In this document: piece by piece, positions 7,320 to 16,365 of the stretch
Layout of the letters: every line of letters starts with the position of its first letter
Position numbering within the stretch: position 1 is the first letter of the stretch
Assembly (NCBI GenBank): GCA_900545605.1
Contig: UQZL01000010.1
Span: 1-53,946, forward strand
Origin: an uncultured Collinsella sp.
GTDB lineage: Bacteria; Actinomycetota; Coriobacteriia; Coriobacteriales; Coriobacteriaceae
Direction of reading: 5' to 3'
DNA: 53,946 bases
The notes under the pieces: model-generated
The model's input: only the letters and a program-made list of their open reading frames with translations
What the model was told of the DNA's origin: nothing
Databases searched by the model: none
Program-made: the position numbers and the translations under genes

Positions 7320-9437
7320 TTACTCGTCATTATCCCCGCGCGCGACAATCTTTTCCACGCGAACGGCGTTTTCCTGGGTAAGCGCGGCACCCGTCAACGG
7401 GTCCCAGCGCAGCGGCGTGTGATCGAGCGGGCCAACGCCGAGCGCTTGGGCGCCATCCGCGCCGGTGCCAAACGAACGCCCACCGGGAGCGGCCGACGTA
7501 AAGATGCACGCCGGATGCAGATACGGCGTCGTCTCCACGCGCACGCGGTCGCGGCCCAAATCGCTCACGAGTTCGACGATCTCGCCGTCGGCGATGCCCA
7601 TGTGCGCAGCGGCATCGGCATTCATCTGCACGGCATCCTGGTCCGATCCAGCCTCGGCGGCACCTTGGACCGCAAGCCTGCGCGAGGCATGCGACTCAAA
7701 GGGCCGGTTACCGCTAATGAGGCGAAACATCCCCGGGCCAGGCTCCACCATCGGCGCGATCCAGTTGGGTACACGACCCATGCCGGCTCGCTCCCATACG
7801 TCGCTTGCCAGCGCAATCTTGCCGCCGGCAAGCGGAATCACCGGCTCGCCCGTACGCGACGGCAGCGCCACGCCCGTATCGGCCCAACCGCGCTCCTTGA
7901 GTGCGGCAAGATCAATCCCAAACGGAGCAACCTGGGCGGCGGCGAGATCGTCGGACGTAAAGTCGAAGTACTCGCCCACGTCGCAGGCCGCAGCCAACCC
8001 GGCAAAGATCTCCCGCCCTGGCCTCGTGTCGTCATGTAACACGGGCAGCACGGCGTTGCGGTAGAACACGCGCGAATCATTGGCGCCCACGACTGCGCCC
8101 ACGCCGCGGTCGGCCTCCAGATACGTCACATCGGGCAGCACAAAATCAGAAGCACGCGCCGTCTCGGACCAGCGGATATCGATGGTCACGAGCAGGTCGA
8201 GCTGCTGCAAGATGCCAAGCCACGCATCGGCGTTGCCATAACCCGCACCGGGGTTACTGGCATAGACGATGAGCCCACGCAAATCGCCGGCAAGAATGGA
8301 CTGACCGATGGTCGTGCACAGGCCGCGAACCGGATCGACCAGTGGATAGCGCTCAGACCCCAACTTGGGCTCGCGCGGCACCGGCGGCGTCGCAAAGCGC
8401 GTGGGATCAAGGTCGCCCAATACAAGCGGCGTCGGTGGATTGAGCGCACCGCCCGCGCGTCCGATGCAGCCCAGCAGCACATCGACCAAGCAGATAGCGC
8501 GCGCGGTCTGGGTGCTATTGGCATACGCGATACCGATGCCACCATGAAAGCCAGCGTCCACCACTGCAGCAGGCGCCGCGGCAGCCAAATCGCGCGCCGT
8601 CGCGACAATCTCTTCGGCCGGCACGTCGCACATCGACTCGGCCCACTCGGGCGTCCAAGCACGGGACGCCTGCGCCAGTTCATCAAACCCCGTGGTATAG
8701 CGGGCAACAAACTCACGGTCGTACAAGTCCTCGTCAATGAGCACATGCGCAATACCCAGCAGCAACGCCAGATCGCAGCCCGGGCGCACGCGCAGCCAGC
8801 GGTCGGCAAGCACAGCCGAGCCGCTGCGCCGGGGGTCGACCACGATAATCTTCGCCCCACGGCGACGGGCATCGTTGAGCGCATCAACAGCCCCCATCGT
8901 CGACGAATCGACAATGGAACGCCCGAGGTACATGATGCAATCGGTGTGCGCCAAGTCGGAGGCAGGACTATAGCCCAAGCTATGTTCCCAGCCGGTGAGA
9001 CGGCTCACCTCGCAGGCGCCGTCGGCACCGTACACGTTGGGCGAGCCCAGCGCATGCATAAAACGATAGGCCCAGTAGAGGTCGAACGAGGGCACGCCGA
9101 GTGTCATGCCCAGCGCACGAGGCCCGCGCTCGTCAACAATCCCCAAAAGGCGCTCGGAAATCTGGGCAAACGCCTCATCCCAGGAAATCGCATCAAACCC
9201 CAAGCCATCAGCTCGGCGGCGCATGGGATGCAAAATCCGGTCGCGCTCGTCAAACGGCATTGACAGGCGATGCCGCCCGCGGGCGCACAGGGCACGCGCC
9301 GTGCACGGGTGCCCCGGCACCGGCAACTCGGCCACCACGCGACCGTCCTCTACGCGAGCCGCAAAGGCGCAATCGGCATAGCATCCGCCGCATGTGGTCA
9401 CCACGGCGCGACCGTCACGCTCCATAGCAGATGCCAT
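7320..9437 (-). CDS. Molybdopterin (bis-MGD) oxidoreductase, catalytic subunit, substrate unknown
   Basis: 705 residues from the ATG at 9437 (AAAGGGG upstream); a longer frame to 9503 exists but lacks a ribosome site. This is a DMSO-reductase-superfamily protein. An N-terminal Fe-S motif C-x2-C-x3-C lies in TTCGGCYADCAF, with a fourth Cys (GHPCTARALC). Mo/MGD-binding stretches include DAISWDEAFAQI, IVVDPRRSGSA and, at the C-terminus, RPFESHASRRL. The Mo ligand is probably the cysteine in GACEVSR; there is no UGA, so it does not look Sec-dependent. No Tat signal, Fe-S partner or membrane anchor sits beside it. It resembles thiosulfate/polysulfide reductase-like chains, but I cannot name a substrate. 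It may be co-transcribed with selA. Confidence 0.8.
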   Translation of the reverse strand: MASAMERDGRAVVTTCGGCYADCAFAARVEDGRVVAELPVPGHPCTARALCARGRHRLSMPFDERDRILHPMRRRADGLGFDAISWDEAFAQISERLLGIVDERGPRALGMTLGVPSFDLYWAYRFMHALGSPNVYGADGACEVSRLTGWEHSLGYSPASDLAHTDCIMYLGRSIVDSSTMGAVDALNDARRRGAKIIVVDPRRSGSAVLADRWLRVRPGCDLALLLGIAHVLIDEDLYDREFVARYTTGFDELAQASRAWTPEWAESMCDVPAEEIVATARDLAAAAPAAVVDAGFHGGIGIAYANSTQTARAICLVDVLLGCIGRAGGALNPPTPLVLGDLDPTRFATPPVPREPKLGSERYPLVDPVRGLCTTIGQSILAGDLRGLIVYASNPGAGYGNADAWLGILQQLDLLVTIDIRWSETARASDFVLPDVTYLEADRGVGAVVGANDSRVFYRNAVLPVLHDDTRPGREIFAGLAAACDVGEYFDFTSDDLAAAQVAPFGIDLAALKERGWADTGVALPSRTGEPVIPLAGGKIALASDVWERAGMGRVPNWIAPMVEPGPGMFRLISGNRPFESHASRRLAVQGAAEAGSDQDAVQMNADAAAHMGIADGEIVELVSDLGRDRVRVETTPYLHPACIFTSAAPGGRSFGTGADGAQALGVGPLDHTPLRWDPLTGAALTQENAVRVEKIVARGDNDE

Positions 9438-9501
9438 CTCGATTACCCCTTTCACAAGCCATACACAACAGGCCAACAGCCCGGCAACGAGCCCCAGACC
9501 C

Positions 9502-9537
9502 AAAAAGCCTCCCGCACGGCAACGCCCCGCGGGAGGC
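9502..9537 (-). terminator. Intrinsic terminator of the hyf-focA operon
   Basis: GCCTCCCGC (9507-9515) pairs with GCGGGAGGC (9529-9537), followed on the minus strand by five T. It is 22 bases past the focA stop and separates the hydrogenlyase operon from the sel unit. Confidence 0.85.
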
Positions 9538-9559
9538 CCAACGTCAAACAGACGGTACT

Positions 9560-10399
9560 TTACGCCTCGGACTTCTTGGCGTAGATAAACCAGTAGCCGA
9601 GCGCGATCAGAACCGCGCCGCCCACGATGTTGCCCAGCGTGGCAGCGGAGAGGTTAAACGCAATGCCCGCAACGTTGAGGGCATCGGCCCCGGCAACCTC
9701 GGCACCATAACCGCACGCGTGCATCACGGCGCCCATAGGCAAAAAGTACATGTTGGCGACGCAGTGCTCAAAACCGCAGGCCACAAAGGCGGCGATGGGC
9801 AGCAGAATGCCCACGACTTTATCGACCACGGTCTTGCCGGCGGTACCGATCCACACGGCGAGGCACACAAAGATGTTGCACAGGATGCCGCGGAAGAAGA
9901 TCGTCACCCAGTCGATCGTCACCTTGCCGGCGGCGACGCTCACCATGGAGTTGGCGACCGCCTCGCCGTTGAGCTTATAGATGCCGGCCATGTACACCAA
10001 AAAGACGATGAACAGGGCACCGACAAAATTGCCGAGCCACACGACGACCCAAGCCTTGAGCATCTGGGCCAGCGTAATCTTTTTGCTCTTGAGCGCGCAG
10101 ACCATAAGCGAATTACCGGTAAACAGCTCGGCGCCGCACACCAGCACCAGCACCAGGCCCAGGCAAAAGCACAGGCCGCCCACGACGCGCTGGGCACCCC
10201 AGCCCAGCGTGCTGTCGCTCAAAAACACCGTAAAGAACAGGCCGCCGAAGGCGATGAACGCGCCGGCGAACATTGCCAACAGAAAGGCCTTAGCGACCGG
10301 CAGGTTAGCCTTGGTCACGCCGGCGGTCTCGGTCTTGGACTCGATCGCGGCGGGCGCCAGGCAATCGGGAGCGGGGTACTCCACCTTGGAATCTGCCAT
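9560..10399 (-). CDS. focA: Formate/nitrite transporter family channel (formate)
   Basis: 279 residues from the ATG at 10399. FNT proteins are pentameric inner-membrane channels with six membrane helices per subunit. Visible are the helix-rich body and the family blocks GLVLVLVCGAELFTGNS and GILCNIFVCLAVW with its central asparagine region, then ACGFEHCVANMYFLP. Its place as the last gene after hyfA-J and hycI mirrors E. coli hyf-focB, which points to formate rather than nitrite. It would supply formate to the cytoplasmic FdhF or let it out. Bracketed by hycI (39-base gap) and a strong terminator. Confidence 0.92.
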   Translation of the reverse strand: MADSKVEYPAPDCLAPAAIESKTETAGVTKANLPVAKAFLLAMFAGAFIAFGGLFFTVFLSDSTLGWGAQRVVGGLCFCLGLVLVLVCGAELFTGNSLMVCALKSKKITLAQMLKAWVVVWLGNFVGALFIVFLVYMAGIYKLNGEAVANSMVSVAAGKVTIDWVTIFFRGILCNIFVCLAVWIGTAGKTVVDKVVGILLPIAAFVACGFEHCVANMYFLPMGAVMHACGYGAEVAGADALNVAGIAFNLSAATLGNIVGGAVLIALGYWFIYAKKSEA

Positions 10400-10438
10400 G
10401 TCAATCACTTCTTTCCTATTCAGCAGAGGCAAGCGCTG

Positions 10439-10942
10439 CTATAACTCCTGCCCCAAGCGGACAAAGTGGGAAAAGTCGTTGGCGGCCACGGCGTCGTACA
10501 CGGCGTCGACGGCCTCAAAGACCTCCGGGGACATGGGGTTATAGAACTCCGTATCGCCCGGCTGAATCCCTATGAAGACGATATCTTCGCACGATTGCTC
10601 GATTTCTTCGATCAGAATCGACAAGGGAAGCGAATGCGTGGTAAACATCGACTTGCGGGCCACATCGCGTTTGTCGAGCAGGCGGATGGCGCCGACGGGC
10701 AGCGCCATGTCGGCGGCATCGACCAACACCAGGCGCGGCGGACGCTCGCGCTTGACCTCGATGATGTCGTCCTCGGGCGTTTGCCCACCGTCGATGGTGT
10801 ACCAACCGGCGATGGGCGTGTCCTCCATCTTTTTGGAGAGCACGGGGCCGGCGGCATCGTCGGCGCGCAGCACGCTTCCCGCCGTGAGCACAATGCCCGC
10901 AAACGGGGCGCCGTTCACACGGCCATCCACAACGCGACCCAT
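10439..10942 (-). CDS. hycI: Hydrogenase large-subunit maturation protease (HycI type)
   Basis: 167 residues. A nickel-dependent endopeptidase that trims the C-terminal tail of the Ni-Fe large subunit once the metal centre is in place. Visible are the N-terminal TAGSVLRADDAAGP block with its metal-binding aspartate, LVDAADM in the middle, and IGIQPGDTEFY, which is typical of HycI. The substrate would be HyfG (13027-14799), whose tail follows the DPCYSCTDR cleavage motif. The start overlaps the upstream stop as TAATG, so translation is coupled. Confidence 0.92.
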   Translation of the reverse strand: MGRVVDGRVNGAPFAGIVLTAGSVLRADDAAGPVLSKKMEDTPIAGWYTIDGGQTPEDDIIEVKRERPPRLVLVDAADMALPVGAIRLLDKRDVARKSMFTTHSLPLSILIEEIEQSCEDIVFIGIQPGDTEFYNPMSPEVFEAVDAVYDAVAANDFSHFVRLGQEL

Positions 10943-11523
10943 TACTGTAGCCTCCCCGTCAGATACACGCCCGACACATCGCGCACACGCTCAACCAGAT
11001 CGCGAAACTTCATTAAGAACGCAACCTGCTGGGCATGCAGGCCAAAGTCGTCATCGAACACCGAGATGCCGGCCTTGGCCGAACCGCGAAAACCACGATC
11101 GTCGAGCAGCGTGTCGCAGGCCTCGAGCAACGACGGCACCGCCGCCTTGTCGAGCTGGCACTCGCCAAAGGAGCGGATGGCCTCGAACTTGGTCTTGGCC
11201 TCCCCCTCCGGCAGCGCGTCGACGAGCGAATAGAACACGTTCACCGGCACCGACAGGCGCGGCTCAAAGCAGTCGAGCACGCCGGTGTGGTGGCCCACGG
11301 CGAGCGTGTAGTACAGCACGTCGCAGGCCTCCTGGGGAACGTCTTCCTCGGTCTCCACAAACTTACGCGTGAGCTCATAGAAGACCACCTGGTCGGGCGT
11401 ATGGCCCAGGCAGGGGTCGGCGACGCCCTCGGCGGCCTCGTCGCTTGCGCGCGAGGCATCGCCAAAAGAGCCGCCGAGCATGCCGGGGCCCGCAAAGTAA
11501 CCAGAGCGGTCCGTGAGCTCCAT
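10942..11523 (-). CDS. hyfJ: Formate hydrogenlyase assembly protein, HycH/HyfJ family
   Basis: 193 residues; about 50 longer at the N-terminus than E. coli HycH/HyfJ. The conserved part begins VVFYELTRKFVE and runs through CDVLYYTLAVGHHTGVLDCFE, then a C-terminal VERVRDVSGVYLTGRL. HycH-type proteins help mature the hydrogenlyase complex and are not part of the finished enzyme. The extra N-terminal segment (residues ~1-43) is rich in G, A and D and has no recognisable domain. The ATG directly follows the hyfI stop (TAGATG), with GGAGG seven bases before it inside hyfI. Confidence 0.88.
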   Translation of the reverse strand: MELTDRSGYFAGPGMLGGSFGDASRASDEAAEGVADPCLGHTPDQVVFYELTRKFVETEEDVPQEACDVLYYTLAVGHHTGVLDCFEPRLSVPVNVFYSLVDALPEGEAKTKFEAIRSFGECQLDKAAVPSLLEACDTLLDDRGFRGSAKAGISVFDDDFGLHAQQVAFLMKFRDLVERVRDVSGVYLTGRLQ

Positions 11524-12306
11524 CTAGCGACCTCCGGCCAGCACCAGATCCTGTAACGCCGAGTACACCTCAACGCGGCGAGGATCATCCTGCTTGTCGA
11601 TGAGCAGCGCCATGGCACCGCGGATATCGCCCTTGGGCGCGCCCTCGAGCGTATCCATAAACTCGTTGGCCAAGTCGCGGCCGTAACGGTAGCCGCTCAT
11701 GGCGCGAGCTTCGCGCTCAATGGCAACGCGCAGCTTGTACGGCACGCCGGGGTGCAGGATATCGGCCTGCTCGCCGGCGGCCTCCACCGTGGTCTCGGCA
11801 TGGAGCTTTTGGTCCAGCAGGCCAAGTGCCATGGCAAAGCCGTAGACGGTCTGCGCGGGGCTGGGCGGGCAGCCGGGGATGTAGACATCGACCGGCAAGA
11901 TCTTGTCCGTGCCGCCCCAGACGCAGTAGTTGTCGTAGAAGATGCCGCCGGTGCAGCCGCACGCGCCATAGGACACCACGATCTTGGGATCGGGTGCGGC
12001 CTCAAAGGCGCGCAGGGCCGGCATGCGCATGGCGCGCGTCACGGCTCCGGTGTACAGCAGCACATCGGCGTGACGGGGCGAGGGCACGACCTTGATGCCA
12101 AAGCGCTCGACGTCGAAGACGGGCGTGATGGAACCGAAGATCTCGATCTCGCAGCCGTTGCAGCCGCCGCAGTCAACACGGTAGACGTACACCGAGCGCT
12201 TGATCTTCTTAAGAAGGGTCGCCTTGGCCTTCTCGATGCTCTCGTCGAGCTCGATCTTGGTCGGGCGGTACTGAAGCCGCTCGGGCAAAAGCGTGGGTTC
12301 GGCCAT
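11524..12306 (-). CDS. hyfI: Hydrogenase Fe-S subunit (small subunit, HycG/HyfI, NuoB-like)
   Basis: 260 residues. The subunit carries the proximal [4Fe-4S] cluster that passes electrons to the Ni-Fe subunit. Cysteine ligands are visible in VDCGGCNGCEIE (about residues 41-52), SYGACGCTGG and YIPGCPPSP. It faces the cytoplasm, and no signal peptide is present. It starts at the ATG at 12306, two bases after the hyfH frame region, in tight operon packing. Confidence 0.95.
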   Translation of the reverse strand: MAEPTLLPERLQYRPTKIELDESIEKAKATLLKKIKRSVYVYRVDCGGCNGCEIEIFGSITPVFDVERFGIKVVPSPRHADVLLYTGAVTRAMRMPALRAFEAAPDPKIVVSYGACGCTGGIFYDNYCVWGGTDKILPVDVYIPGCPPSPAQTVYGFAMALGLLDQKLHAETTVEAAGEQADILHPGVPYKLRVAIEREARAMSGYRYGRDLANEFMDTLEGAPKGDIRGAMALLIDKQDDPRRVEVYSALQDLVLAGGR

Positions 12307-12308
12307 GG

Positions 12309-13025
12309 TTACTCCTCCTTCGTTTCAAAATCCATGATGATGCCCTCGACCGGCGCCGGACCGGCGGGAATCTCGGGCGCATCGGGGTTGAGCTCGCGGT
12401 CGATATACTCCGGGTTCACGCCGTGGCCGCCCAGATACTCCATGCCGGGGCCCTGGGGCTCACCGGACGCAAGCGTCTCGTTGGCAGCCATGCCGTGCGC
12501 GTTGCCGGTCTTTACGGCCGAGGCGGCGCGCAGGGCGTCGAGCTCGCGCTTGCACTCCTGGCACATACCGACGGTACGGGCGGCCTGCTCGGCCTCCATG
12601 CCGCCGGCCTTTTGCAGCAGGCGCTTGGCGTAGTCAATCTCCTTGTGCGGGGCAAACGGCTTGCCGCAGCGCGAGCAGTGCTCGAGCGTGTAGACGCTCT
12701 TGCTGGTGAGGTCGTCTTTGCTCATGACGGCCAGCTCAAACTCCTCGGTGAGCTTGATGGCCTCCATGGGGCAGGCTTCCTCGCAACGGCCGCAAAAGAT
12801 GCAGCGGCCGTAGTCGATCGACCAGGTAATGGTATCGGCCGCAAGGTCGGTGTCCATGCGAATGGCATCGGCCGGGCATGCCACGCCGCAGGCACCGCAG
12901 GCGATGCAGAGCTCGGCGTTGTGCTCGGGCTTGCCGCGCATGTCCTTGTTGGTGGGGAACGGCGCAAACGGGTACTTGACCGTCGCGTCGCCGGCCTTGG
13001 CGTTAACCTTCCAAAGCTTCAGCAT
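12309..13025 (-). CDS. hyfH: Ferredoxin-like electron-transfer subunit (HycF/HyfH)
   Basis: 238 residues from the ATG at 13025, one base after the hyfG stop, with GAGGAGG inside the hyfG end as its ribosome site. It carries two [4Fe-4S] motifs, CIACGACGVACP and CIFCGRCEEACP, in the first 90 residues, then a four-Cys knot (HCSRCGKP...MCQECKREL). It links the formate-dehydrogenase side to the NuoB-like subunit. It is about 55 residues longer than E. coli HycF: a Pro/Gly/Glu-rich tail of no known function. Confidence 0.93.
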   Translation of the reverse strand: MLKLWKVNAKAGDATVKYPFAPFPTNKDMRGKPEHNAELCIACGACGVACPADAIRMDTDLAADTITWSIDYGRCIFCGRCEEACPMEAIKLTEEFELAVMSKDDLTSKSVYTLEHCSRCGKPFAPHKEIDYAKRLLQKAGGMEAEQAARTVGMCQECKRELDALRAASAVKTGNAHGMAANETLASGEPQGPGMEYLGGHGVNPEYIDRELNPDAPEIPAGPAPVEGIIMDFETKEE

Positions 13026-13026
13026 A

Positions 13027-14799
13027 TTAGAGCGCCTCCTCATCGAGCGGGGCGGCCATGGTGCCCTCGCCCGCAAGCGGCGACTTGTCGCGCCAGACGT
13101 TCTCGAACTGCTCCTTGTCGAGCACATGGTCGCGCTTGGCGGCGACATCGGTCACCGTCACGCGGTCGGTGCAGGAGTAGCACGGGTCGAGCGAGCCGAC
13201 GATCAGCGCCGCGTCGCCCACGGTGTTGCCGCGGAACATGTAGCGCAGGACCGGCCAGTTGCTGTACGTGGCGGCCTTGGCGCGCCAGCGGTAGCACTTC
13301 TGGTTGTTGCCGAGCATGGCCCAGTGCACATCCTCGCCGCGCGGCGCCTCGGTGGCACCGATGGCGTACTTGTGCGGGGTGTACTCCCAATCCGTAGTGA
13401 GGATGGGGCCCGACGGGCAGTTCTCGAGCATGGTCTCGATCATGTCGATCGAATCGTAGACCTCCTGGATGCGAACGGCGGTACGGCCGAAGGCATCGCA
13501 GGTGTCGGCCGTGGCAGCGTGCATCTTTTGAACGTCCGGATCGACGTAGCCGTCGAAGGGATGGTCAAAGCGCACGTCGCGGGCATAGCCCGAGCCACGC
13601 ATGAGCGGGCCGACCGGCGAGAAGTCGCGAGCGATCTTGCGGTCCAGAATGCCGATGCCACTCGTACGCTCAATGAAGTTGGGCGTGGAGAGCAAGACGT
13701 CGACGAGCTCCTGAACCTCGGAGCGCAGCTGGTGGATGGTCGTGAGCGTGGAGAGCTTCTGCTCGGCCAAAATGTCGCGACGCACGCCGCCAATCACGTT
13801 GAGGCCGTAGGTCTTGCGGTGACCGGAGAGCTTCTCGGCCAGGTCCATGGACTTCTCGCGGACGCGGAAGAACTGCTGGAAGCCGGAGTCGAAGCCCGTG
13901 TAGTGCGATGCGAGGCCAATATTGAGCAGGTGTGAGTGCAGACGCTCGACCTCAAGCATGATGGCGCGGATGTACTGGGCGCGCGGCGGGACATGAATGC
14001 CCTGGGCGCGCTCGACGGCCTCGGCATAGGCCACCGAGTGGGCGCAGCCGCAGATGCCGCAGATACGGTCGGCGAGGAACGTCACGGCGTCATAGTTCAG
14101 GCGCGTCTCGGCGACCTTCTCCATGCCGCGGTGCACGTAGAACAGACGGTAGTCGGCATCGACGATCGTCTCGCCCTCGACGAACAGGCGGAAGTGGCCA
14201 GGCTCGTCGGAGGTAATGTGCAGCGGGCCCATGGGGACGAGCGTGGTCTCCTTGCCCTTGGTGTCGGCCAAGAACTCGTAGTTTTCCATGTCGCTCGCGG
14301 GAGCGGGACGGAAGCGGTAGTCCATGGAGTCCTTGCGCAGCGGGTACAGGCCGCTGGGCCAGTCATCGGGCAGTACCAGGCGGCGACGGTCGGGCAGACC
14401 CTCGGGGATCAGGCCGAACATGTCGCGCAGCTCGCGCTCGCCCCACACGCAGGCGGGGACGAACGGCGTCACCGACGGGAACGTCATCTTGGCGGGATCG
14501 ACCTCGGTGCGCACGGTCACCCAGCCGGGGTCCTCCCCCTCCATGGAGATGACGTAGTACACGGCGTAACGGCCGCACAGGCCGCGCTCATCGTTGCCGA
14601 CGATCACGGGGATCCAGCCGTAGCGCTCGTAGTACAGGTAGTGGACGGCCTCGGGCAGCTTGTCCTGCTTGACGGTAATCGTCAGCTGGTCCTCGCACTG
14701 CCACTCGACCTTCTCGATGCAGCCCGGAACGGCACGGCGCAGGGCCTCGACATGGCTCTCGCAGCGGCGGGTATACACCTTGTTCTCAGTTTCAATCAT
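13027..14799 (-). CDS. hyfG: Ni-Fe hydrogenase large subunit fused to NuoC-like domain (HycE/HyfG)
   Basis: 590 residues. The N-terminal ~150 are NuoC-like; the rest is the group 4a Ni-Fe catalytic subunit that makes H2. Nickel-binding cysteines are in RICGICGCAHS (L1) and DPCYSCTDR (L2, residues 538-546). The 44-residue tail after R546 is the piece HycI should cut away. It is a cytoplasm-facing membrane-arm complex with no signal peptide. Operon neighbours are hyfF four bases upstream and hyfH one base downstream. All four nickel cysteines are present, so it should be catalytic. Confidence 0.97.
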   Translation of the reverse strand: MIETENKVYTRRCESHVEALRRAVPGCIEKVEWQCEDQLTITVKQDKLPEAVHYLYYERYGWIPVIVGNDERGLCGRYAVYYVISMEGEDPGWVTVRTEVDPAKMTFPSVTPFVPACVWGERELRDMFGLIPEGLPDRRRLVLPDDWPSGLYPLRKDSMDYRFRPAPASDMENYEFLADTKGKETTLVPMGPLHITSDEPGHFRLFVEGETIVDADYRLFYVHRGMEKVAETRLNYDAVTFLADRICGICGCAHSVAYAEAVERAQGIHVPPRAQYIRAIMLEVERLHSHLLNIGLASHYTGFDSGFQQFFRVREKSMDLAEKLSGHRKTYGLNVIGGVRRDILAEQKLSTLTTIHQLRSEVQELVDVLLSTPNFIERTSGIGILDRKIARDFSPVGPLMRGSGYARDVRFDHPFDGYVDPDVQKMHAATADTCDAFGRTAVRIQEVYDSIDMIETMLENCPSGPILTTDWEYTPHKYAIGATEAPRGEDVHWAMLGNNQKCYRWRAKAATYSNWPVLRYMFRGNTVGDAALIVGSLDPCYSCTDRVTVTDVAAKRDHVLDKEQFENVWRDKSPLAGEGTMAAPLDEEAL

Positions 14800-14802
14800 T
14801 CG

Positions 14803-16362
14803 TTACTCCACCTCGCTCTGAGCGGTCTCGGTACCGAACACAGCGCGGTACATCGGCGTCGCGTGAAGTTCCTCGGTGCTCTGCTCGAGCACGATGCCGG
14901 TCGCAGTCTCCACACCGTGCACGAGAGGCAGCGGGGTGGCGATGCCAAACCACAAGATCATGACAGCCAGGATGATTTCGGGGATAAGCATGAGCGCCGG
15001 GGCCTCATGCTTGCCCATGCCCTGGGGCGCATGGCCGAATACCGACTTGAGTGCGATGCGGGTGAGCGCGGAGATAGCCACGGTAAGACCGAGGGCGACC
15101 ACGACGACCAGCCACATGGGACCGGCGGTAACACCGGCGACAAAAGTCAGGAACTCAGAGATGAACATGCCAAAGGGCGGGAAGGCACCAAGACCGAGCA
15201 GCGCCAGGATGGCGAGCGCGGCGGTTGCGGGGGCAACCTCGACGACACCCTGGATCTTGGCCAGGCTACGCGTGCCAAAAGCGTGCTGGATGTTGCCGGA
15301 CACGCAGAAGGCAAGCGTCTTGGTAAAGCCGTGGAACACGCAGTGCAGCAGGGCTGCGGCGATACCCAGCGGGCCACCGATACCCAGGCACAGGGCGATA
15401 ACGCCCACGTTCTCCACAGATGAGTACGCAAAGCGGCGCTTGAGGTCGTCCTGGCGAAACATCGAAAGTGCCGCCACCAAAATAGACAGCGTGCCGACGA
15501 TCAGCAGCAAAAGTTGCGGATACTCGGCACCCACGGCTTGGATAGTAAAGCCGTAGAAGCGCATGATCACAAGCATGGCGCACTTAAGCAGCACGCCCGA
15601 AAGCAGGGCCGAGACAGGGCTCGGGGCCTGGGAGTGGGCATCGGGCAGCCAAGTGTGCATGGGGAACAGGCCGGCCTTGGTGCCAAAGCCGATCACGATA
15701 AACGCAAAGGCGAGGCGCATGAGCGTCGGGTCGAACTGGTCGGCATACGGCAGCACGCACGACAGGAATGCGGCCTCGTGGGCGTTGGGAATCACGTCGG
15801 CGGCGTTGGCGTAGATCAGCAGCGTACCGAACAGGCCAAAGGCCACGCCGGCGGTGCAGACCATCGCATACTTCCAAGAAGCCTCGAGGGCCGTCTTGTT
15901 CTTGTAGATACCCACGAGGAACACGGTGGAAAGCGTGGTTGCCTCCACGGCGGCCCACGTGAGGATCATGTTGTTGGACAGGCACGCGAGCAGCATGGTG
16001 AACACAAACAGGCTAAACAGCGCAAAATACTGCTTGGCGCGCTCGGCGGGCATGGAGCCCTCCTCGATATCGGCCTTTACATAGGGCAGCGAGAACAGCC
16101 CCGTAAGAAAACCGATAAAGCCGATGAGCAGCACAAAGATGGCGCCCAGCGAATCGAGGTGGAACCACAGGCCAAGAGCGCTCGCGGCGTCGCCGCTCAT
16201 AAGGACGTCACCGGCCGTCATAATCGACAGCACCAGGACGGCTGCGACGGAGACCAGGTTGAGACCGGCAAACACGTTATAGGACGTGTTCTTGGGCAAA
16301 AACGCCATGACCAGCGAGAACACCAAAGGAGTCGCGAGCAGGGCGAGAATCAACGTTTCCAT
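14803..16362 (-). CDS. hyfF: Hydrogenase-4 antiporter-like membrane subunit F
   Basis: 519 residues (E. coli HyfF 526), almost all membrane helices. It belongs to the Nuo/Mrp antiporter-like family. Key stretches are the acidic helix LTWAAVEATTLSTVFLVGIYKNK, the broken-helix block KAGLFPMHTWLPDAHSQAPS with its lysine, and FRQDDLKRRFAYSSVENVGV. Such subunits may move H+ or Na+ as electrons flow to H2. E. coli FHL-1 lacks this subunit, so it marks the complex as hydrogenase-4 type. Confidence 0.94.
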   Translation of the reverse strand: METLILALLATPLVFSLVMAFLPKNTSYNVFAGLNLVSVAAVLVLSIMTAGDVLMSGDAASALGLWFHLDSLGAIFVLLIGFIGFLTGLFSLPYVKADIEEGSMPAERAKQYFALFSLFVFTMLLACLSNNMILTWAAVEATTLSTVFLVGIYKNKTALEASWKYAMVCTAGVAFGLFGTLLIYANAADVIPNAHEAAFLSCVLPYADQFDPTLMRLAFAFIVIGFGTKAGLFPMHTWLPDAHSQAPSPVSALLSGVLLKCAMLVIMRFYGFTIQAVGAEYPQLLLLIVGTLSILVAALSMFRQDDLKRRFAYSSVENVGVIALCLGIGGPLGIAAALLHCVFHGFTKTLAFCVSGNIQHAFGTRSLAKIQGVVEVAPATAALAILALLGLGAFPPFGMFISEFLTFVAGVTAGPMWLVVVVALGLTVAISALTRIALKSVFGHAPQGMGKHEAPALMLIPEIILAVMILWFGIATPLPLVHGVETATGIVLEQSTEELHATPMYRAVFGTETAQSEVE

Positions 16363-16365
16363 GGA

